NCBI GenBank assembly: GCA_029817715.1
Contig: JARUPY010000085.1
Span: 2,914,001 to 2,978,000, forward strand
Origin: Melastoma dodecandrum
Taxonomy: Eukaryota; Streptophyta; Magnoliopsida; Myrtales; Melastomataceae
DNA: 64,000 nt
Direction: 5' to 3'
Part shown: in pieces, positions 1 to 13,746 of the stretch
Layout: every line of letters begins with the position of its first letter
How positions within the stretch are numbered: position 1 is the stretch's first letter
The notes under the pieces: generated by a model
The model's database searches: none
What the model saw: the letters and a program-made list of their open reading frames with translations, nothing else
What the model was told of the DNA's origin: nothing
Position numbers and translations under genes: made by a program

Positions 1-10
1 AACCCCGATC

Positions 11-693
11 TGATGGGATGTGACACAAACTACAACACCCCGAAATACGTCGAATGACTTCTTAAGGCCAGATTATGTTTCTCACAGCAGAAATAAATAA
101 TTAACGACGAAGAAACAACACCGAGATTTTACGTGGAAACCTCCTCAATGTGAGGAGTAAAACTACGGCCCGAGGCACCACTAAACTTCCACTAAATCAA
201 CAAAGAAGTGGGTATACAAGTGTTCCTCTCTAAACACCAATAATCAGCTCTCAATCCTCTTCCTAACTCAACGTAAACATCAAGAATCCATCTTGGAAAT
301 CATACGCTAAGGATATCAAATGAAGAGAAGCTGAAAATCATAAACACACAATCTGCCGTCTCGGATACAATACGAAATCTCCAGCAAAAAGACTTCAATC
401 GCCAATCCAACCGCTCAGAATGAAGAAGCTCAAGTAAGGAATACTTCCTCAAAGTTTCACGAGATTCTAACGGTGCGATCGGCGGGAACAGACCAAGAAG
501 CAAACGTCGCCCAGGCTGGAATGGAGCTGCGGCGGGATCCAAAAACACCTCCTTGGTGGCAACCTCCACTTGTATTCTTAGGTCTTAAGATAACCCTAAA
601 AAAATACCTTAAATACTTGTGGGCTTTTTGGGCTTCATCTATGTACAAAACATAGGCTTGGGCTACTCCACATATGGAGAGAAATACCCAACA
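11..693 (-). repeat. 3' LTR of copia-1
   Basis: Left copy of the 683-bp direct repeat; the 3' LTR in the element's own (minus) orientation. It starts TGATGGGATG and ends ACCCAACA. Preceded by the CGATC duplication and followed by the polypurine tract. Differences from the other LTR include ATACG/ATGCG near position 43 and CAGCAG/CAGCGG near position 88. Confidence 0.95.
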
Positions 694-709
694 AATCTCC
701 CCCTCTCGA

Positions 710-3700
710 CTATGTGGAAGAACTCGCCGTGATACCGGCGACTTGACGACAAGTAATAATCCTTTCTCTAGAAAGTGCTTTTGTCATCATATCCGATCCA
801 TTATCATCAGTATGGAACTTTTCAATATGCACCAATTTTGAATTCACAACATCTCGAATCCAATGGTATCTCATATCAATATGCTTCGACTTCGCATGGA
901 AAGTAGAATTCTTCGCAAGATATATGGCACTTTGGTTATCACAGAAGAGAACATACCGTTCTTGATTGAATCCAAGTTCTTGAAGAAAATTCTTCATCCA
1001 TAATAACTCTTTGCACGCTTCCGTTGCGGCAATGAATTCCGCCTCGGCAGTAGAAAGTGCAACACATTTCTGAAGCCTAGATTGCCAAGAAACGGCTCCC
1101 CCTGCAAAGGTAATCAGATGTCGACTTACGAGTATCAATATCTCCAGCCATATCTGCATCTGCATAGCCAATCAACTTTGGCTCACCACCTCCGAAACAT
1201 ATACCATAATCTGCGGTACCACGCAAATACCTCATGATCCATTTCACCACATTCCAATGCTCCTTACCAGGATTAGACAAGAATCGGCTCACCACGCTAA
1301 CAGCATGCGCAATATCAGGTCTCGTGCACACCATAGCATACATCAAACTCCCAACAGCAGAACTATAAGGAACCTTCTGCATATACTGCCTATGCTCATC
1401 AGAAGAAGGACAATGATCGCGGCTCAACTTAACTCCAGAAGGAAATGGAGAACTTACTGCTTTAGCATTTTCAATATTGAGCATTTCCAACACTTTGTGA
1501 ATATACTTCTCCTGCGATAAGAAGATCTTCTTCTCTTCTCTTCTTCTGGTAATCCTCATGGCAAGAATCTGTTCTGCAGGACCTAAGTCTTTCATAGCAA
1601 AAGACTTGTTCAATTGCTTCTTCAATTGATTAATGCGGGATATATTCCTGCCAACAAGAAGCATATCATCCACATACAATAAGAGAATAATGAAGTCATC
1701 ATCACCAAACCTCTGAAAGAAGACACAATGGTCTGTGTTGGTTCTGGTGTAGCCATGCTCCCCCATAAAGGACTCAAACTTCATATACCATTGCCTTGGA
1801 GCTTGTTTTAAACCATAAAGACTTTTGTTGAGCTTGCACACAAAATCTTCTTTTCCTTTTACAATGAAACCTTCAGGTTGTTCTATGTAAATCTCTTCGT
1901 GCAAGTCACCATGAAGAAAGGCTGTCTTAACATCCATTTGCTCAATCTCCAAGTCAAGGCTAGTAGCTAAACCCATCACAACTCGAATAGATGACATCTT
2001 GACAACCGGAGAGAATATCTCATCAAAATCAATTCCTTTTCTCTGACTAAAGCCCTTTACAACCAATCTCGCTTTATATCGCGGCCGAGAGTTGTGTTCA
2101 TGCTTTACCCTGAATATCCATCTGTTCTTCAAGGCACGCTTACCCTTAGGCAACTTCACCAAATCATAAGTATTATTGTCGTGAAGCGATTTCATCTCAT
2201 CATCCATAGCACGAACCCATTCTTCCTTTTGCTCACTCTCCATAGCTTCTGCAAAATATTCGGGTTCTCCCCCATCAGTCAACAAAACATACTCATTAAC
2301 TGGATACCTGGTGGATGGTTGTCGTTCTCTCAACGACCTTCTAAGTGGCACGTCACTTGGAGCTTCAGTTGTTGGTAAATCATCAACAACTTCGGTTTCA
2401 ATCTCATCAGTCCCATGCTCATCATCCTGAACTTCACTTTGGAATGGAATTGACACAGGAGGAACGATACTCATATCCAAGTTCTCACTTCTAGAAGCAG
2501 TCGAAGGTTTCACCTTCTCAATATCCTCAATAGTCTGATCCTCTACAAAAACCGCATCTCTGCTTCGAATAAGCTTCTTCGAGATAGGATCATAAAATCT
2601 GTAGCCAAACTCATCCTGACCATATCCGATGAAAACACATTGCTTTGACTTCAAATCAAGCTTACTTCTCTCATCACTTGGAATATGCACAAAAGCTTTA
2701 CATCCAAAAACTTTCAAGTGATCATAAGAGGGATCCTTACCACTCCAAACTCGATTTGGAACATCAAACTTCAAGGGAACACATGGTGTAAGATTTAACA
2801 CGTGAACAACAGTGTTAAGAGCTTCTCCCCAAAATGACTTCGGTAACTTGGCATGTGAAAGAATACATCTTACCTGTTCAACGAGTGTCTTGTTCATCCT
2901 CTTTGCTAACCCATTTAACTGAGGTGTCTTGGGTGGCGTCTTTTGATGTCGGATGCCATGTTGTCTACAATACTCATCAAATGGCCCCGAATACTCACTT
3001 CCATTATCAGATCGAATGCACTTGAGCTTTCTTCCAGTTTCCCTCTCAACCGAAACATGAAACTGTTTGAACACATCTATAACTTGGCTCTTGTGCTTCA
3101 AAGTATAAACCCAAGTCTTTCTTGAATGATCATCAATGAAAGTAACAAAATAAAGAGATCCACCTATGGTCTGAACCTTCATAGGACCGCATAAATCTGA
3201 ATGAACCAAGTCAAGAACATTCTCTTTTCTTTCAGACGATGAAGAAAAAGAAATACGATTCTGCTTTCCTGCCAAACAATGATCACACCTCTGCAAGCTG
3301 GCACTCTCCAAACCAGATAATACGTTCTTTCTGCCTAAGAGAGAAAGACCTTTCTCACTGATATGACCAAGCCTTTTATGCCACAACTCAGATATAACTA
3401 CATTTTCAGCCACATTAACAACATGACTCGCAATCTTAGCATGCAACATGTATAAAGATGAAGATCTCTCACCTCTGGCTACAATCATCGAACCTTTGGT
3501 AAGCTTCCATCTTCCATTTGCAAAGGTACTACAATAACCATCATCATCTAGCTTTCCAGTTGAAATCAAATTCAACCTGATATCTGGAACATGTTTCACA
3601 TCTTTCAAAATCAACTTGGAACCAATACTAGTCTCCAAGCAAATATCACCAATGCCAACAACCTTTGCCTCACCATCATTTCCCAACTTCACACAACCGA

Positions 3701-4676
3701 AACTACCTGGTGTATAAGAAGTGAAGAAGTCCTTCCGGGAGGTAGTATGAGTAGAAGCACCACTGTCAATCACCCAACTGGTCTCGTGGCTAGTCAAATT
3801 AACCACGTCAGAATCATAGACAATCAGAAAATCCTCAGTAGTAGTGGCAACCCGTTCCGCATCACTACTTTCACCTGATTTCTTCTCTTTACCCTTGTCC
3901 TTATACTTCTGTTTATTCTCCTTCTTCAAAAGCCGACAGAAAGGCTTGATATGTCCTTTCTTCCCGCAATGATGGCACTCAACATCAGCAAACTTTCCTC
4001 GAGACTTGCTCCTGCTATTGCCATCTCTACTCTTCGGTCCACGGCTATAACCTCTCCCCCGTGACTCGATAACCAGAATATCCGACTTCGAAGAAGAATT
4101 AGAATCAAGAGATTTTCTCCTCACCTCTTCATTCATACAGCTAGCCTTCGCCAGATCATATGTAACCACTCCTTTTGGAGCTGAATTAGAAACAGATGTC
4201 CTGAAAGTATCCCAAGTATGCGGCAAACTGCCAAATAACCATAAGCCAAGCAACTCATCCTCAAATCTGAGACCCATGGAAGACAACTGATTAATATAAC
4301 CCTGAAAGCTGTTGATATGATCCGCCATAGAGGAACCATCCTTATACTTCAATCCCAACAGCTGATTCATGACGTACATCTTGTTGCTTCCTGTATTGCT
4401 GGCATATAGCTCCTCAAGCTTACTCCAAAGAGTCCGAGCATGGTTGATTCCACTGATATGATTCAGCACATTATCCTCAACCCACTGTCTGATATATCCA
4501 CATACTTGCCTATGAAAGATAGTCCACTGCTCATCTGTCTTATCATCTGGTTTTTCTGTACAGAAAACAGGCATGTAATAATTCTTCACATAAAGCAAAT
4601 CTTTCATTCGAGATTTCCAAGAAGAATAATTTGAACCAGTCAACATAATCATCTTGCTCGTATTAGCCTCCATCAT
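710..4676 (-). pseudogene. copia-1 Gag-Pol polyprotein, frameshifted in RNase H
   Basis: A 1199-codon frame (4676-1077) encodes, in order, a UBN2-type Gag, a CCHC zinc knuckle (about residues 234-247, [14 protein letters not shown]), an aspartic protease site (DSGAS, about 303-307), a GAG-pre-integrase HHCC region, an integrase core (SDNGSE) and reverse transcriptase with YVDDM. RNase H begins (DADMAG) but the frame is lost around 1100-1120. The rest of RNase H (SWQSR, ALSTAEAEF, CDNQSAI, KHIDMRYHWI) continues in another frame from about 1125 down to 710. A small deletion at the [16 protein letters not shown] junction is the likely cause. Apart from this break the polyprotein is open. Start chosen at the ATG at 4676 (a second ATG follows immediately). 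Confidence 0.93.
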
Positions 4677-4705
4677 TCAACACAGATCACAATCAAATAA
4701 ACTGC

Positions 4706-4719
4706 GCTCTGATACCACT
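4706..4719 (-). promoter_or_regulatory. copia-1 primer binding site (tRNA-iMet)
   Basis: Directly inside the 5' LTR (the right-hand one). On the minus strand it reads TGGTATCAGAGC, complementary to the 3' end of plant initiator tRNA-Met, the standard primer for minus-strand DNA synthesis of Copia elements. Confidence 0.9.
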
Positions 4720-5402
4720 TGATGGGATGTGACACAAACTACAACACCCCGAAATGCGTCGAATGACTTCTTAAGGCCAGATTATGTTTCTCACAGCGGA
4801 AATAAATAATTAACGACGAAGAAACAACACCGAGATTTTACGTGGAAACCTCCTCAATGTGAGGAGTAAAACTACGGCCCGAGGCACCACTAAACTTCCA
4901 CTAAATCAACAAAGAAGTGGGTATACAAGTGTTCCTCTCTAAACACCAATAATCAGCTCTCAATTCTCTTCCTAACTCAACGTAAACATCAAGAATCCAT
5001 CTTGGAAATCATACGCTAAGGATATCAAATGAAGAGAAGCTGAAAATCATAAACACACAATCTGCCGTCTCGGATACAATACGAAATCTCCAGCAAAAAG
5101 ACTTCAATCGCCAATCCAACCGCTCAGAATGAAGAAGGTCAAGTAAGGAATACTTTCTCAAAGTTTCACGAGATTCTAACGGTGCGATCGGTGGAAACAG
5201 ACCAAGAAGCAAACGTCGCCCAGGTTGGAATGGAGCTGCGGCGGGATCCGAAAACACCTCCTTGGTGGCAACCTCCACTTGTATTCTTAGGTCTTAAGAT
5301 AACCCTAAAAAAATACCTTAAATACTTGTGGGCTTTTTGGGCTTCATCTATGTACAAAACATAGGCTTGGGCTACTCCACATATGGAGAGGAATACCCAA
5401 CA
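4720..5402 (-). repeat. 5' LTR of copia-1
   Basis: Right copy of the 683-bp repeat, which supplies the promoter for the minus-strand element. The LTR ends exactly at the CGATC duplication (5403-5407), beyond which the host L31 exon resumes. The equal length of the two LTRs and roughly 98.5% identity by eye indicate no rearrangement since insertion. Confidence 0.95.
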
Positions 5403-5735
5403 CGATCTGTTCCCCAGGTAAAAGGGGTGGTAGCCGGACCAGACGTCGACCACGTACTCCATTTGGGTGCCGCCGGTGGTCATCAACAGTTTCCCGTTGC
5501 AGGACACCTTCGCGTCATCGAGTAACTCCTGGTGGAGTTCCTTCTTCCTGCACGTGATCGTAACGTGACCCCCGCGGCGGAGCCTGCGATCTCTTCCCGT
5601 CAAAAGGAAGGGAAACAAACAGAGGAGGTGGTGGTGGAAGGGAGTGCGGGGAATCGCGTTAACCTTGGCGGCGGAGAGGGACGGGGAATAGAGGTCGGTG
5701 GACTTGGGGAGGAAGGTGGACCTCAGTGCTGCCAT
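5403..5735 (-). pseudogene. RPL31: Plastid 50S ribosomal protein bL31c, 5' part, interrupted by copia-1
   Basis: On the minus strand from the ATG at 5735 the frame gives a serine/proline-rich transit peptide, then the bL31c core: TCRKKELHQE, CNGKLLMTTGGTQMEYVVD and WSGYHPFYLGNRS. This matches chloroplast L31, a protein of the 50S subunit in the stroma. The frame is open further upstream to 5813, but the methionine at 5735 (MAALRSTF) is the usual type of start. The coding sequence stops at 5403, where copia-1 sits. If the element and one CGATC copy are removed, the frame continues into positions 5-1 (Asn-Arg-Ser-Gly), so the insertion is in an exon at about codon 110. The C-terminal third lies left of the window. 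As it stands this allele should encode a truncated L31 ending in LTR sequence. The Arabidopsis orthologue, as I recall, is an embryo-essential gene. Confidence 0.85.
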
Positions 5736-6017
5736 GTCGGAACCCGCACGAAGAAATTCCTTCGGTTGGAACGACAAGATGGATCCAGACGGAGGATGAT
5801 GGTTAGAAGTCATAATGGGCCTGGTCTTTTAATTCGAATTTCCTTATCGGCCCTTTTTGGCCCACAAGCCCACAGTTAACCGATTATGAAAAGCGTAACC
5901 GTATTATATGGTCCGTTTATCTTTCACTAAAGTACGGCCCCATAAGTTTGATCTTTCTCTATACAGTATCTGCTCCGCCTAAGTAAATGTATCATGTATC
6001 CATGGTGATTCTTAATC

Positions 6018-7586
6018 CTATGGCTTCGGACCCGCCTCGAGGTCCCTCGGCCGTGCAAACATCTTCCTGACGCGATTGAGTTTCTGGGACTGTTGACCGA
6101 TTATATCCGCGGTCGAGGATCCCTGGCTCAGGACGATCCCATAACCGTCCTGGAACGAGTCGAGGCCTTCTGTCAACAGCTGCCAGAACATGCCCCCCAC
6201 CGCGGCGCCTCCTTTGCTTGCTGAGGAATAGATAGTGGAATAGACCGTGTTGAAGATTCGATCCCTCTGATTGGGGCCGTAACCGTTTGAGGATTTCCCG
6301 AACTCCGCAAATAGGACCGGCTTCCTCAGCGTGTTCTGCGCGTCTTCGATGTGGGTTTCCATCCAGCTGTTCAGGAAGGACAGTTGATCGCCTTCGTTCG
6401 AATTGGGCAACCTGAATGTGGATCGATTAGTGTACACGGACGATGGACGACGAGTTTGGAATCTAGGAGTTACCATTGATCTGGGTAGGAATGGACGGTC
6501 GTGAAATCGATGTCAGGTATCTGGTTGTTCGCGACAAAGTCCGTCCCTACTTGGAAGTGCAGAGGGTACTGTTGCATCTTTGGAGATGAAGGCCCGTAGA
6601 ACCCTTCCAGCCCTGCTTCTAACAGGTGGTTCCCGTCGATCGACTTAACGTAAGAAGCCATTTCCGTAATCCATGACTGCATCAACCGGAGCGAATAGCA
6701 GAATTTGTTATAACTCCGGTCGAGAGCAATTGATCGGAGAAAGAGCTAAAGCTTGTGGCGGTGTGGGGGTAGCGAAATGAAATTTACCTGCACTGTTTTT
6801 CCTGATGGGTCGGAAGGGCACCGGACCTCGTTCATCAGCTCCCAGGCCATTATCGTCGGATCATCCCTGTACGTGACACCGGTGATGCTGCTCTGCCTAG
6901 TAAGAACAGTCTGTGGCAAACAAAAAACGTTACATCCTTCGCAAAATGAAGTGCGGGATCGTGAAAACAATACAATTCTTCCTTGATTTTACCTTGACGT
7001 GATCCTTGTAGAACGACTTGACTAGTTCGTTGGTGAAGAAATCGTCCTCGGACGAAACTGGCTGCCCTCGTGCTCTCGCCCACTCTACGTACTGCTTCTT
7101 CCCGCCCATGGCATCATAATTGTTCACCAAGCTGAGCACCAGCCGCATCCCGTAGTTCCTCGCTTCCGACACCACGAAATCCAATCCCTTTCGAAAACAA
7201 GCGCGAACCTCAGTCAACACTAGAAGCACAGAGAAGAAAAAAGGCCGTGCTCACTCATCGCGTACTTGAAAGACTCGCTCGTCGTAGGATCCAGGGGAAG
7301 GCTGCAAGGCCATCCAACCGCCGCCGTCATTGAAAGCCCACGTCCTCGCGATGGCCAGGCCACGTGCCGAGGCATCCTCCAAGGCGGCGGACACCTGTCC
7401 CCTCTGAGACGGGTCTGCGGCGACCACCATCATCCAGTACACATTGAACCCGTTTGCATAGAAGGGGATCCCATTCAGCACAAGGTGAGTACCATCCGTC
7501 TCGACGAAGCCGCCGCCATGGGAGGAAGCCGGCAAGCTCCAGAAAAGGGCGAAGCTTAGGAATGAGAAAACAAGGAGGGGCTTCAT
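6018..7586 (-). CDS. Mannan endo-1,4-beta-mannosidase (GH5)
   Basis: Secreted endo-beta-mannanase cutting beta-1,4-mannan backbones in the cell wall. Five exons read on the minus strand: 7586-7266, 7187-6993, 6910-6788, 6676-6474, 6411-6018; all junctions are GT-AG and phases agree, giving 411 residues, normal for plant MAN proteins. Residues 1-22 are a signal peptide ([16 protein letters not shown]). GH5 features: RTWAFNDGG near residue 90, WELMNE (acid/base Glu) near 195-200, HSYPDQW near 280, and FAEFG (nucleophile Glu) near 315. It sits tail-to-head with the disrupted L31 gene and is divergent from OTC, about 700 bp apart. Nothing looks broken. Which MAN subgroup it belongs to cannot be told here. 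Confidence 0.93.
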
Positions 7587-8283
7587 AATGAGACGGTGGT
7601 AGGATTAGGAAGGAGAGGTGGGTAGTCTTAACGGCGAATGATGCAGTAGATGCAATAACTTTTTGTGGGTGTGGTGGTGGAGGAGGAAGATGGGGAGAAA
7701 TCACAGGTTCCTCTTTGAGTGTGTGTGTGGGTGGCAGGAGGATCATTTAACGCCATGGAAACCATTTCTTTTTCTTTTGTAAGCTGCATGTGGAGTGTTG
7801 TGTTGTGTAGTGGAAGTGTGGGGGTGGTGTGATCAGACCATGTCACGTGTCACGGCAGAGGAGGAGATGGGCATGAACACGTCATTTTTCAAGCAGGATT
7901 CAAGGCGCAAATCATTGTGACGTACCCCCCCTTTCTTGTTTCTGTTCCTATTGTTTCGGTGAAAAGGGTTTTGTTTGTGGGTGTTGTAGGTAGGTAAACA
8001 AAAACAAAAACAATGCGACCTAAAACCCACTTTCTTTTGTCTACAAAAGGGAAACAGAGGGAGTCAAGGTCCAGATCAAGATCAAAGGGGAGACATCAGC
8101 CGAGGTGGGTAATAAGCCCATCTATCGACCCTATATGGGCTTGAGAGCGTAGGCCCATTCTACGAAGCCCAAAATAAGAGCCGTCTCTATCTCTCTCTCT
8201 TTCAGTGAGAACACTACAGCTCCACTTTGTCGTTTCGAGTTGTTCGTCTTTGCCTTGCTTAGCTTTTCTGTTCTGCTGGATTA
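7587..8283. promoter_or_regulatory. Divergent intergenic region between mannanase and OTC
   Basis: About 700 bp between two divergent start codons, so it must hold both promoters and 5' UTRs. A pyrimidine-rich CT repeat (about 8188-8202) lies in the probable OTC leader, a common feature of plant 5' UTRs. I see no gene and no unambiguous TATA box. Confidence 0.5.
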
Positions 8284-9838
<1,555 letters not shown>

Positions 9839-10952
9839 GTTCTCGCAGGAAGACTCACAAATAAAGGGGGGATGTAGAATTTGAATGGTTGAGTTAAAAC
9901 TCGGAAGTAGTTTGCCTAGGATCACTGCAGGATTTTCTGTACAATGTCCTAGTATTTATGCTTAATCCCAGTTTTGGTATTAGGTATTTCAGTGGAAGGT
10001 GCCTCTTGGCTCCCTTGATGAGTGGATTTGGATAGGATGAAAGGGCTGAGAATGCACTGATGATTACTCAAACATCGGTGGTAATGATCAATCTGGAATC
10101 ACAAGCTAATTCAACAATTACTTGTGCCCAAGTCGCACTGCTAATCGTGGTGGTGAGTTCTGACACCTAGTGAATCGATTCCAGAGCTAGGGAAGACGAA
10201 GACCTTTACAATGCACTTGCTTGATTGCCAGCCATGGCCTCTCTAGTCGGCTCTTCTCCTTCGTGATTGCCCCCCCTCCACCCTGAGAACGACAATACTT
10301 TTTACTACATAATTCTTTTTTTTATCGTACTTCACTTACTTCAGTTCGTCATCAGTGTCATGTCTCATCATAAATCAGCGCCTAACTCCAAAGATTGGAA
10401 CCACCTTTCCCGACACGTTATCCTCGTCCGAAATTTTTACGATTATATGGTTAATTTTTTTAATCAATTACAAAATACGATCGCATTCGTCTTTTTTTAT
10501 AAATTAAAAGACGAATTTTCAAAACCCGCCCCGTGAATTAAAAACTTCGACCAAGAAAATTTTTAAAAACAACCATATATCCATCCAAACAAATCTCGTC
10601 CTCGTCGCCTTCCATTACCAAAAAGTCATATTCCTCGCCCACAAATCTATCGTTATTGAAACACCCGCGAATCCAGTCCCACACTTGAGATCACAAACAC
10701 CCAGGAGGCAAAAAATGAGATTTGAAACCTGCACTTTTTACATGGCCTTGAATTTTCTCTTGATGCCTGGCTAAGGCCAGATGGGGGGGACCCTAAAGAT
10801 GGAACGCGTCAACAGCCCAGCGCGGCCAAGGGTTCGGTGCTTATTTGGGGAGAGAAGTAATCTCTTCTCCCTGTTGTCTCATGGAACAACCAACCAATAT
10901 CCAAGATATCGAATGCAAGGCAATAAACCTGAATGCAGGACTTACATACGCC
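9839..10952. other. Intergenic, no gene seen
   Basis: Convergent 3' flanks of OTC and the gamma-carbonic anhydrase. The first 250 bp are probable OTC 3' UTR. From about 10270 to 10740 the sequence is AT-rich with weak open frames and no recognisable coding or repeat signal. Confidence 0.5.
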
Positions 10953-13248
10953 TCATTTCTCCGATGCCTTGGCTGCTTTGTCAGGCAAGATGTTGTCGGG
11001 AAGGATGAGTTCTGGCGGGGTCTCGCGTACGACGCCCAACATTGAGTCGTACTCTTCATCACGACGCGCAAACTTCCTGCGGAGCATCTTCTCGAACTCT
11101 ATCTGGTCGTATGGCTTTGCATTCTCTGCAGCATGGACCTGCGCGAGATTGGTGTAGTTTGTGGCTGACTGTGCAATGAATGCGATTTCCTCATCAGTGA
11201 GCTTTCTCAAGAACTTGGCAGGGTTGCCACCCCACACCTGTTCCATTTTCCAGGAAAGAACGTGTTAGTCATGAGGATAGACGGATGAGGACTATTGTGC
11301 CATCGATTCGATCTTATTAGTCTCATACTATTCTCATCGAACGTCTCGGTCCATCTCTTTTGGTGCCGTACCAACTAAAAAGATAAACTCCCCAAGATTA
11401 AATCAAGACTCGGGATATCTCTTGGGCTGAAATAACTAATATGAGATAGAATGTCTCGCGCAATATTTAATAGTTACTCATTGTCACGAGCTACTTTAGT
11501 ATCCGAAAAAAGAACCAAAACCGCTGTTTGGTTGCTGATTTAAAATATCCAGGACACTGTTACGAGTACTGAGAAAAAACAATGACAATGTACAATACTT
11601 CATGAGGACACAATTATGCTAGGTATAACGCATCATACAATCATTGATCTGCTTCTTTCTGCATGCAAAAGAAAGAGAGGAAAAGGGCATTGATGTGAAT
11701 GAGGATCGAATTTACCTCCCCAGCAGGAATCCTGGTATTCTGTCTCACAAGTGCTCCAGCAGCAACCATACCATGTTTCTCAACTACTACGCCATCAAGA
11801 AGTGTAGCACCCATTCCAATGAAAGCCTCATCTTCCACAGTACAGCCATGTAAAACAGCACTGTGACCTGTGTACCCCCCCCCCCCCCCAAAAAAGTTTT
11901 AAACCACTCTACAATAGATTAATTCTGTGTGGAATCACCAACTCAACACATGCTTACCAACAGTGACATTATCTCCAATGATGGTGGGTAACACCTTTCC
12001 GCTGAGATTCGATTTTGCAACGTGCACAAGCGAGTTATCTTGTATATTAGTTCCAGACCCGACACTGATGCTGTTGACATCACCTGTGCAAAAAGTATAA
12101 AAATTAGACCATCAACGTGGTACGATTTTTTAAGAATAACTTATGACTGAGACACTATTGTAAAGGGCAACTCATTGAGACATGATCTTTAGTGGAATGG
12201 AGAGCTAGAATAGGGGCATGGATGACATTTGCTGATATCCCATTTCTAGCTATTGTGCATAGCAGCTGGAGAACATCCTTGCGGTGTTATCATAATCAAG
12301 TCATCCATGATTGAAAGCATAAAAATTCACAGGTTGGTCTGAGGTCCTAATCCACACGCCATGAGACCGAGGAGCATCCAGAGGAAAATATCTGGTTCAG
12401 ACATGTGCCGTCATTAATGATAGAACCAAACAAAATGCATTCCTATGCTTGAGATTAGCATCGCTGACATCCCTCCACAATTGAGTATTGAGTATTGACT
12501 TTTCTCATAATTTCAAGAACTCAATGATACTTCAACTAAAGACCTTATTAACTCCACAAAACTGATATAAGATGGAAGAAAAACAACCAGGTGTTCTGAC
12601 AGCTTCAGAAATCCAGAGATACGAAAAACAATCAAAGAGGTGGGCTAGATTAATAATTGAGAGACCCAATATCAAGAGGCTTACCTCTCAAAACACACCC
12701 GTACCAAATGGAGGATGCACGCCCAATTTGCACATCACCGATTACCGAGGCACTGGGGGCAATAAACGCGTCCTTGTCCACGACAGGCACCTTATCGAAC
12801 AAGTTCATAAGGGTACGATGCCTCGACACTACAATACAAAATCAGATGCACTAAACCTTAGATCATACTCGGAAAATCAGCAACAAAAAATGCAGACAAC
12901 CGCTACCATTTCAAATTCAACGAAAATTTCCTGCCCTACAACAGAACTACACCCCTAAGCTGAATTCTTCTTTCTTCCGAAAAAATCCACAATATTCTCC
13001 ACCAAACGTTCGCTTCTCCTCCCCACCGGCACAAATTGAGAATTACAATACTAAATCTAGAACTCTCAATCCACGGCAAGAGAAAAGAACGAGCTGCCGG
13101 ATCCGCAGAGAACCCCTGGAATAAAGAACTTACATTGCTCCTGGAAGTAGTAATTTCCCTGGAGGCGAGAACCCAGGCGATCGAGAGCCTGGCCTGTCTC
13201 CCTAATCCAGAACCCTACGGTGTATATGGCTCTCCCGACGGTTCCCAT
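10953..13248 (-). CDS. GAMMACA1: Gamma carbonic anhydrase, mitochondrial (complex I matrix domain)
   Basis: Left-handed beta-helix protein of the gamma-CA type that forms the matrix-facing arm of plant mitochondrial complex I. Five exons on the minus strand: 13248-13134, 12828-12685, 12083-11958, 11867-11716, 11237-10953; phases agree and give 273 residues. The start MGTVGRAIYTVG matches the conserved N-terminus. Hexapeptide-repeat signatures follow: APSASVIGDVQIG, IWYGCVLRGDVN, SVGSGTNIQDNSLVHV, GDNVTVGHSAVLHGC (metal-site His), and GMGATLLDGVVVEKHGMVAAGA. The C-terminal helix ends ETPPELILPDNILP. Intron 3 contains a long C tract (about 11874-11890) right beside the acceptor. It fits the gamma-CA1/2 class better than the gamma-CA-like class. 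It shares a short divergent promoter with the CBSX3-type gene. Confidence 0.95.
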
Positions 13249-13746
13249 CAGCCACGCCGCTCACCGACTCAGGCCGCTGATTTCCTCCTCCGGCGATCGA
13301 TCGATCTCACAACTCGAGGGTTTTAGCCTTCGAATGAGGTCAGTACCGAACTCCCGATCGGTGACACGAAGCGAGGTCGAAGTGTGGCGGAGGAGGGAGT
13401 GGCAGCGTAGAGTATACCACTTCTCCCGGAGGACATTATGGGGAATTCATCTGTGGGCCAATTGGGCCTAGATTTGGGCCATAGATACTGGGCCAATTGG
13501 CAGCAACTTTCTGTCTTTGGTCGGAATCCGAAGAAACTGCACGGTGGAGGCCGAAGCAAGGAAGCGGCATTTCCTTGGAATGCCAAACAAGCAAAGAACT
13601 CTTAGGATTGTTCTTTTCTGGCTGATTCTTAACTAAGGCATCATTCAGTTCCTACCTTAAGTAGAATTGGCCATGGACTTCTGCAGGACTTGCATCTTGT
13701 TTTTACCAAGTTGTTCTGGTTTCGACGTCGCAGGGGATATAGAGTC
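13249..13746. promoter_or_regulatory. Bidirectional promoter between gamma-CA and CBSX3 genes
   Basis: Only 498 bp separate the two divergent start codons, so the regulatory region is shared or overlapping. It contains the paired words GGGCCAATTGGGCC and GGGCCAATTGGC (about 13456-13501). GGGCC/GGCCCA words (site II-like) are typical of plant nuclear genes for mitochondrial proteins; that functional reading is inference. Confidence 0.55.

Larger units (their letters stand above)
6..5407 (-). mobile_element. Complete Ty1/copia LTR retrotransposon (copia-1) with 5-bp target duplication
   Basis: Two direct repeats of 683 bp (11-693 and 4720-5402) begin TG and end CA. They are flanked by the identical 5-mer CGATC at 6-10 and 5403-5407, a target-site duplication. 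Read on the minus strand, the bases just inside the right LTR (about 4706-4719) read TGGTATCAGAGC, the usual plant copia primer site for initiator tRNA-Met. A purine-rich tract (about 694-710, minus GAGAGGGGGAGATT) abuts the left LTR. Gag-protease-integrase-RT-RNase H order marks it as Copia. I count about ten substitutions between the LTRs (about 1.5%), so the insertion is fairly recent. It lies inside the plastid L31 gene. The polyprotein frame is lost near 1100-1120, so this copy is probably not autonomous. Confidence 0.96.

Noticed and set aside
300..569. Open frame in the copia-1 LTR (and its copy at 5009-5278)
   Set aside because: Entirely within the LTR repeat, no ATG start and no domain; it is LTR sequence, not a gene.
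5532..5879. Plus-strand frame opposite the L31 exon
   Set aside because: Shadow of the minus-strand L31 coding sequence; Arg/Gly/Glu-rich composition is the complement of its transit-peptide codons.
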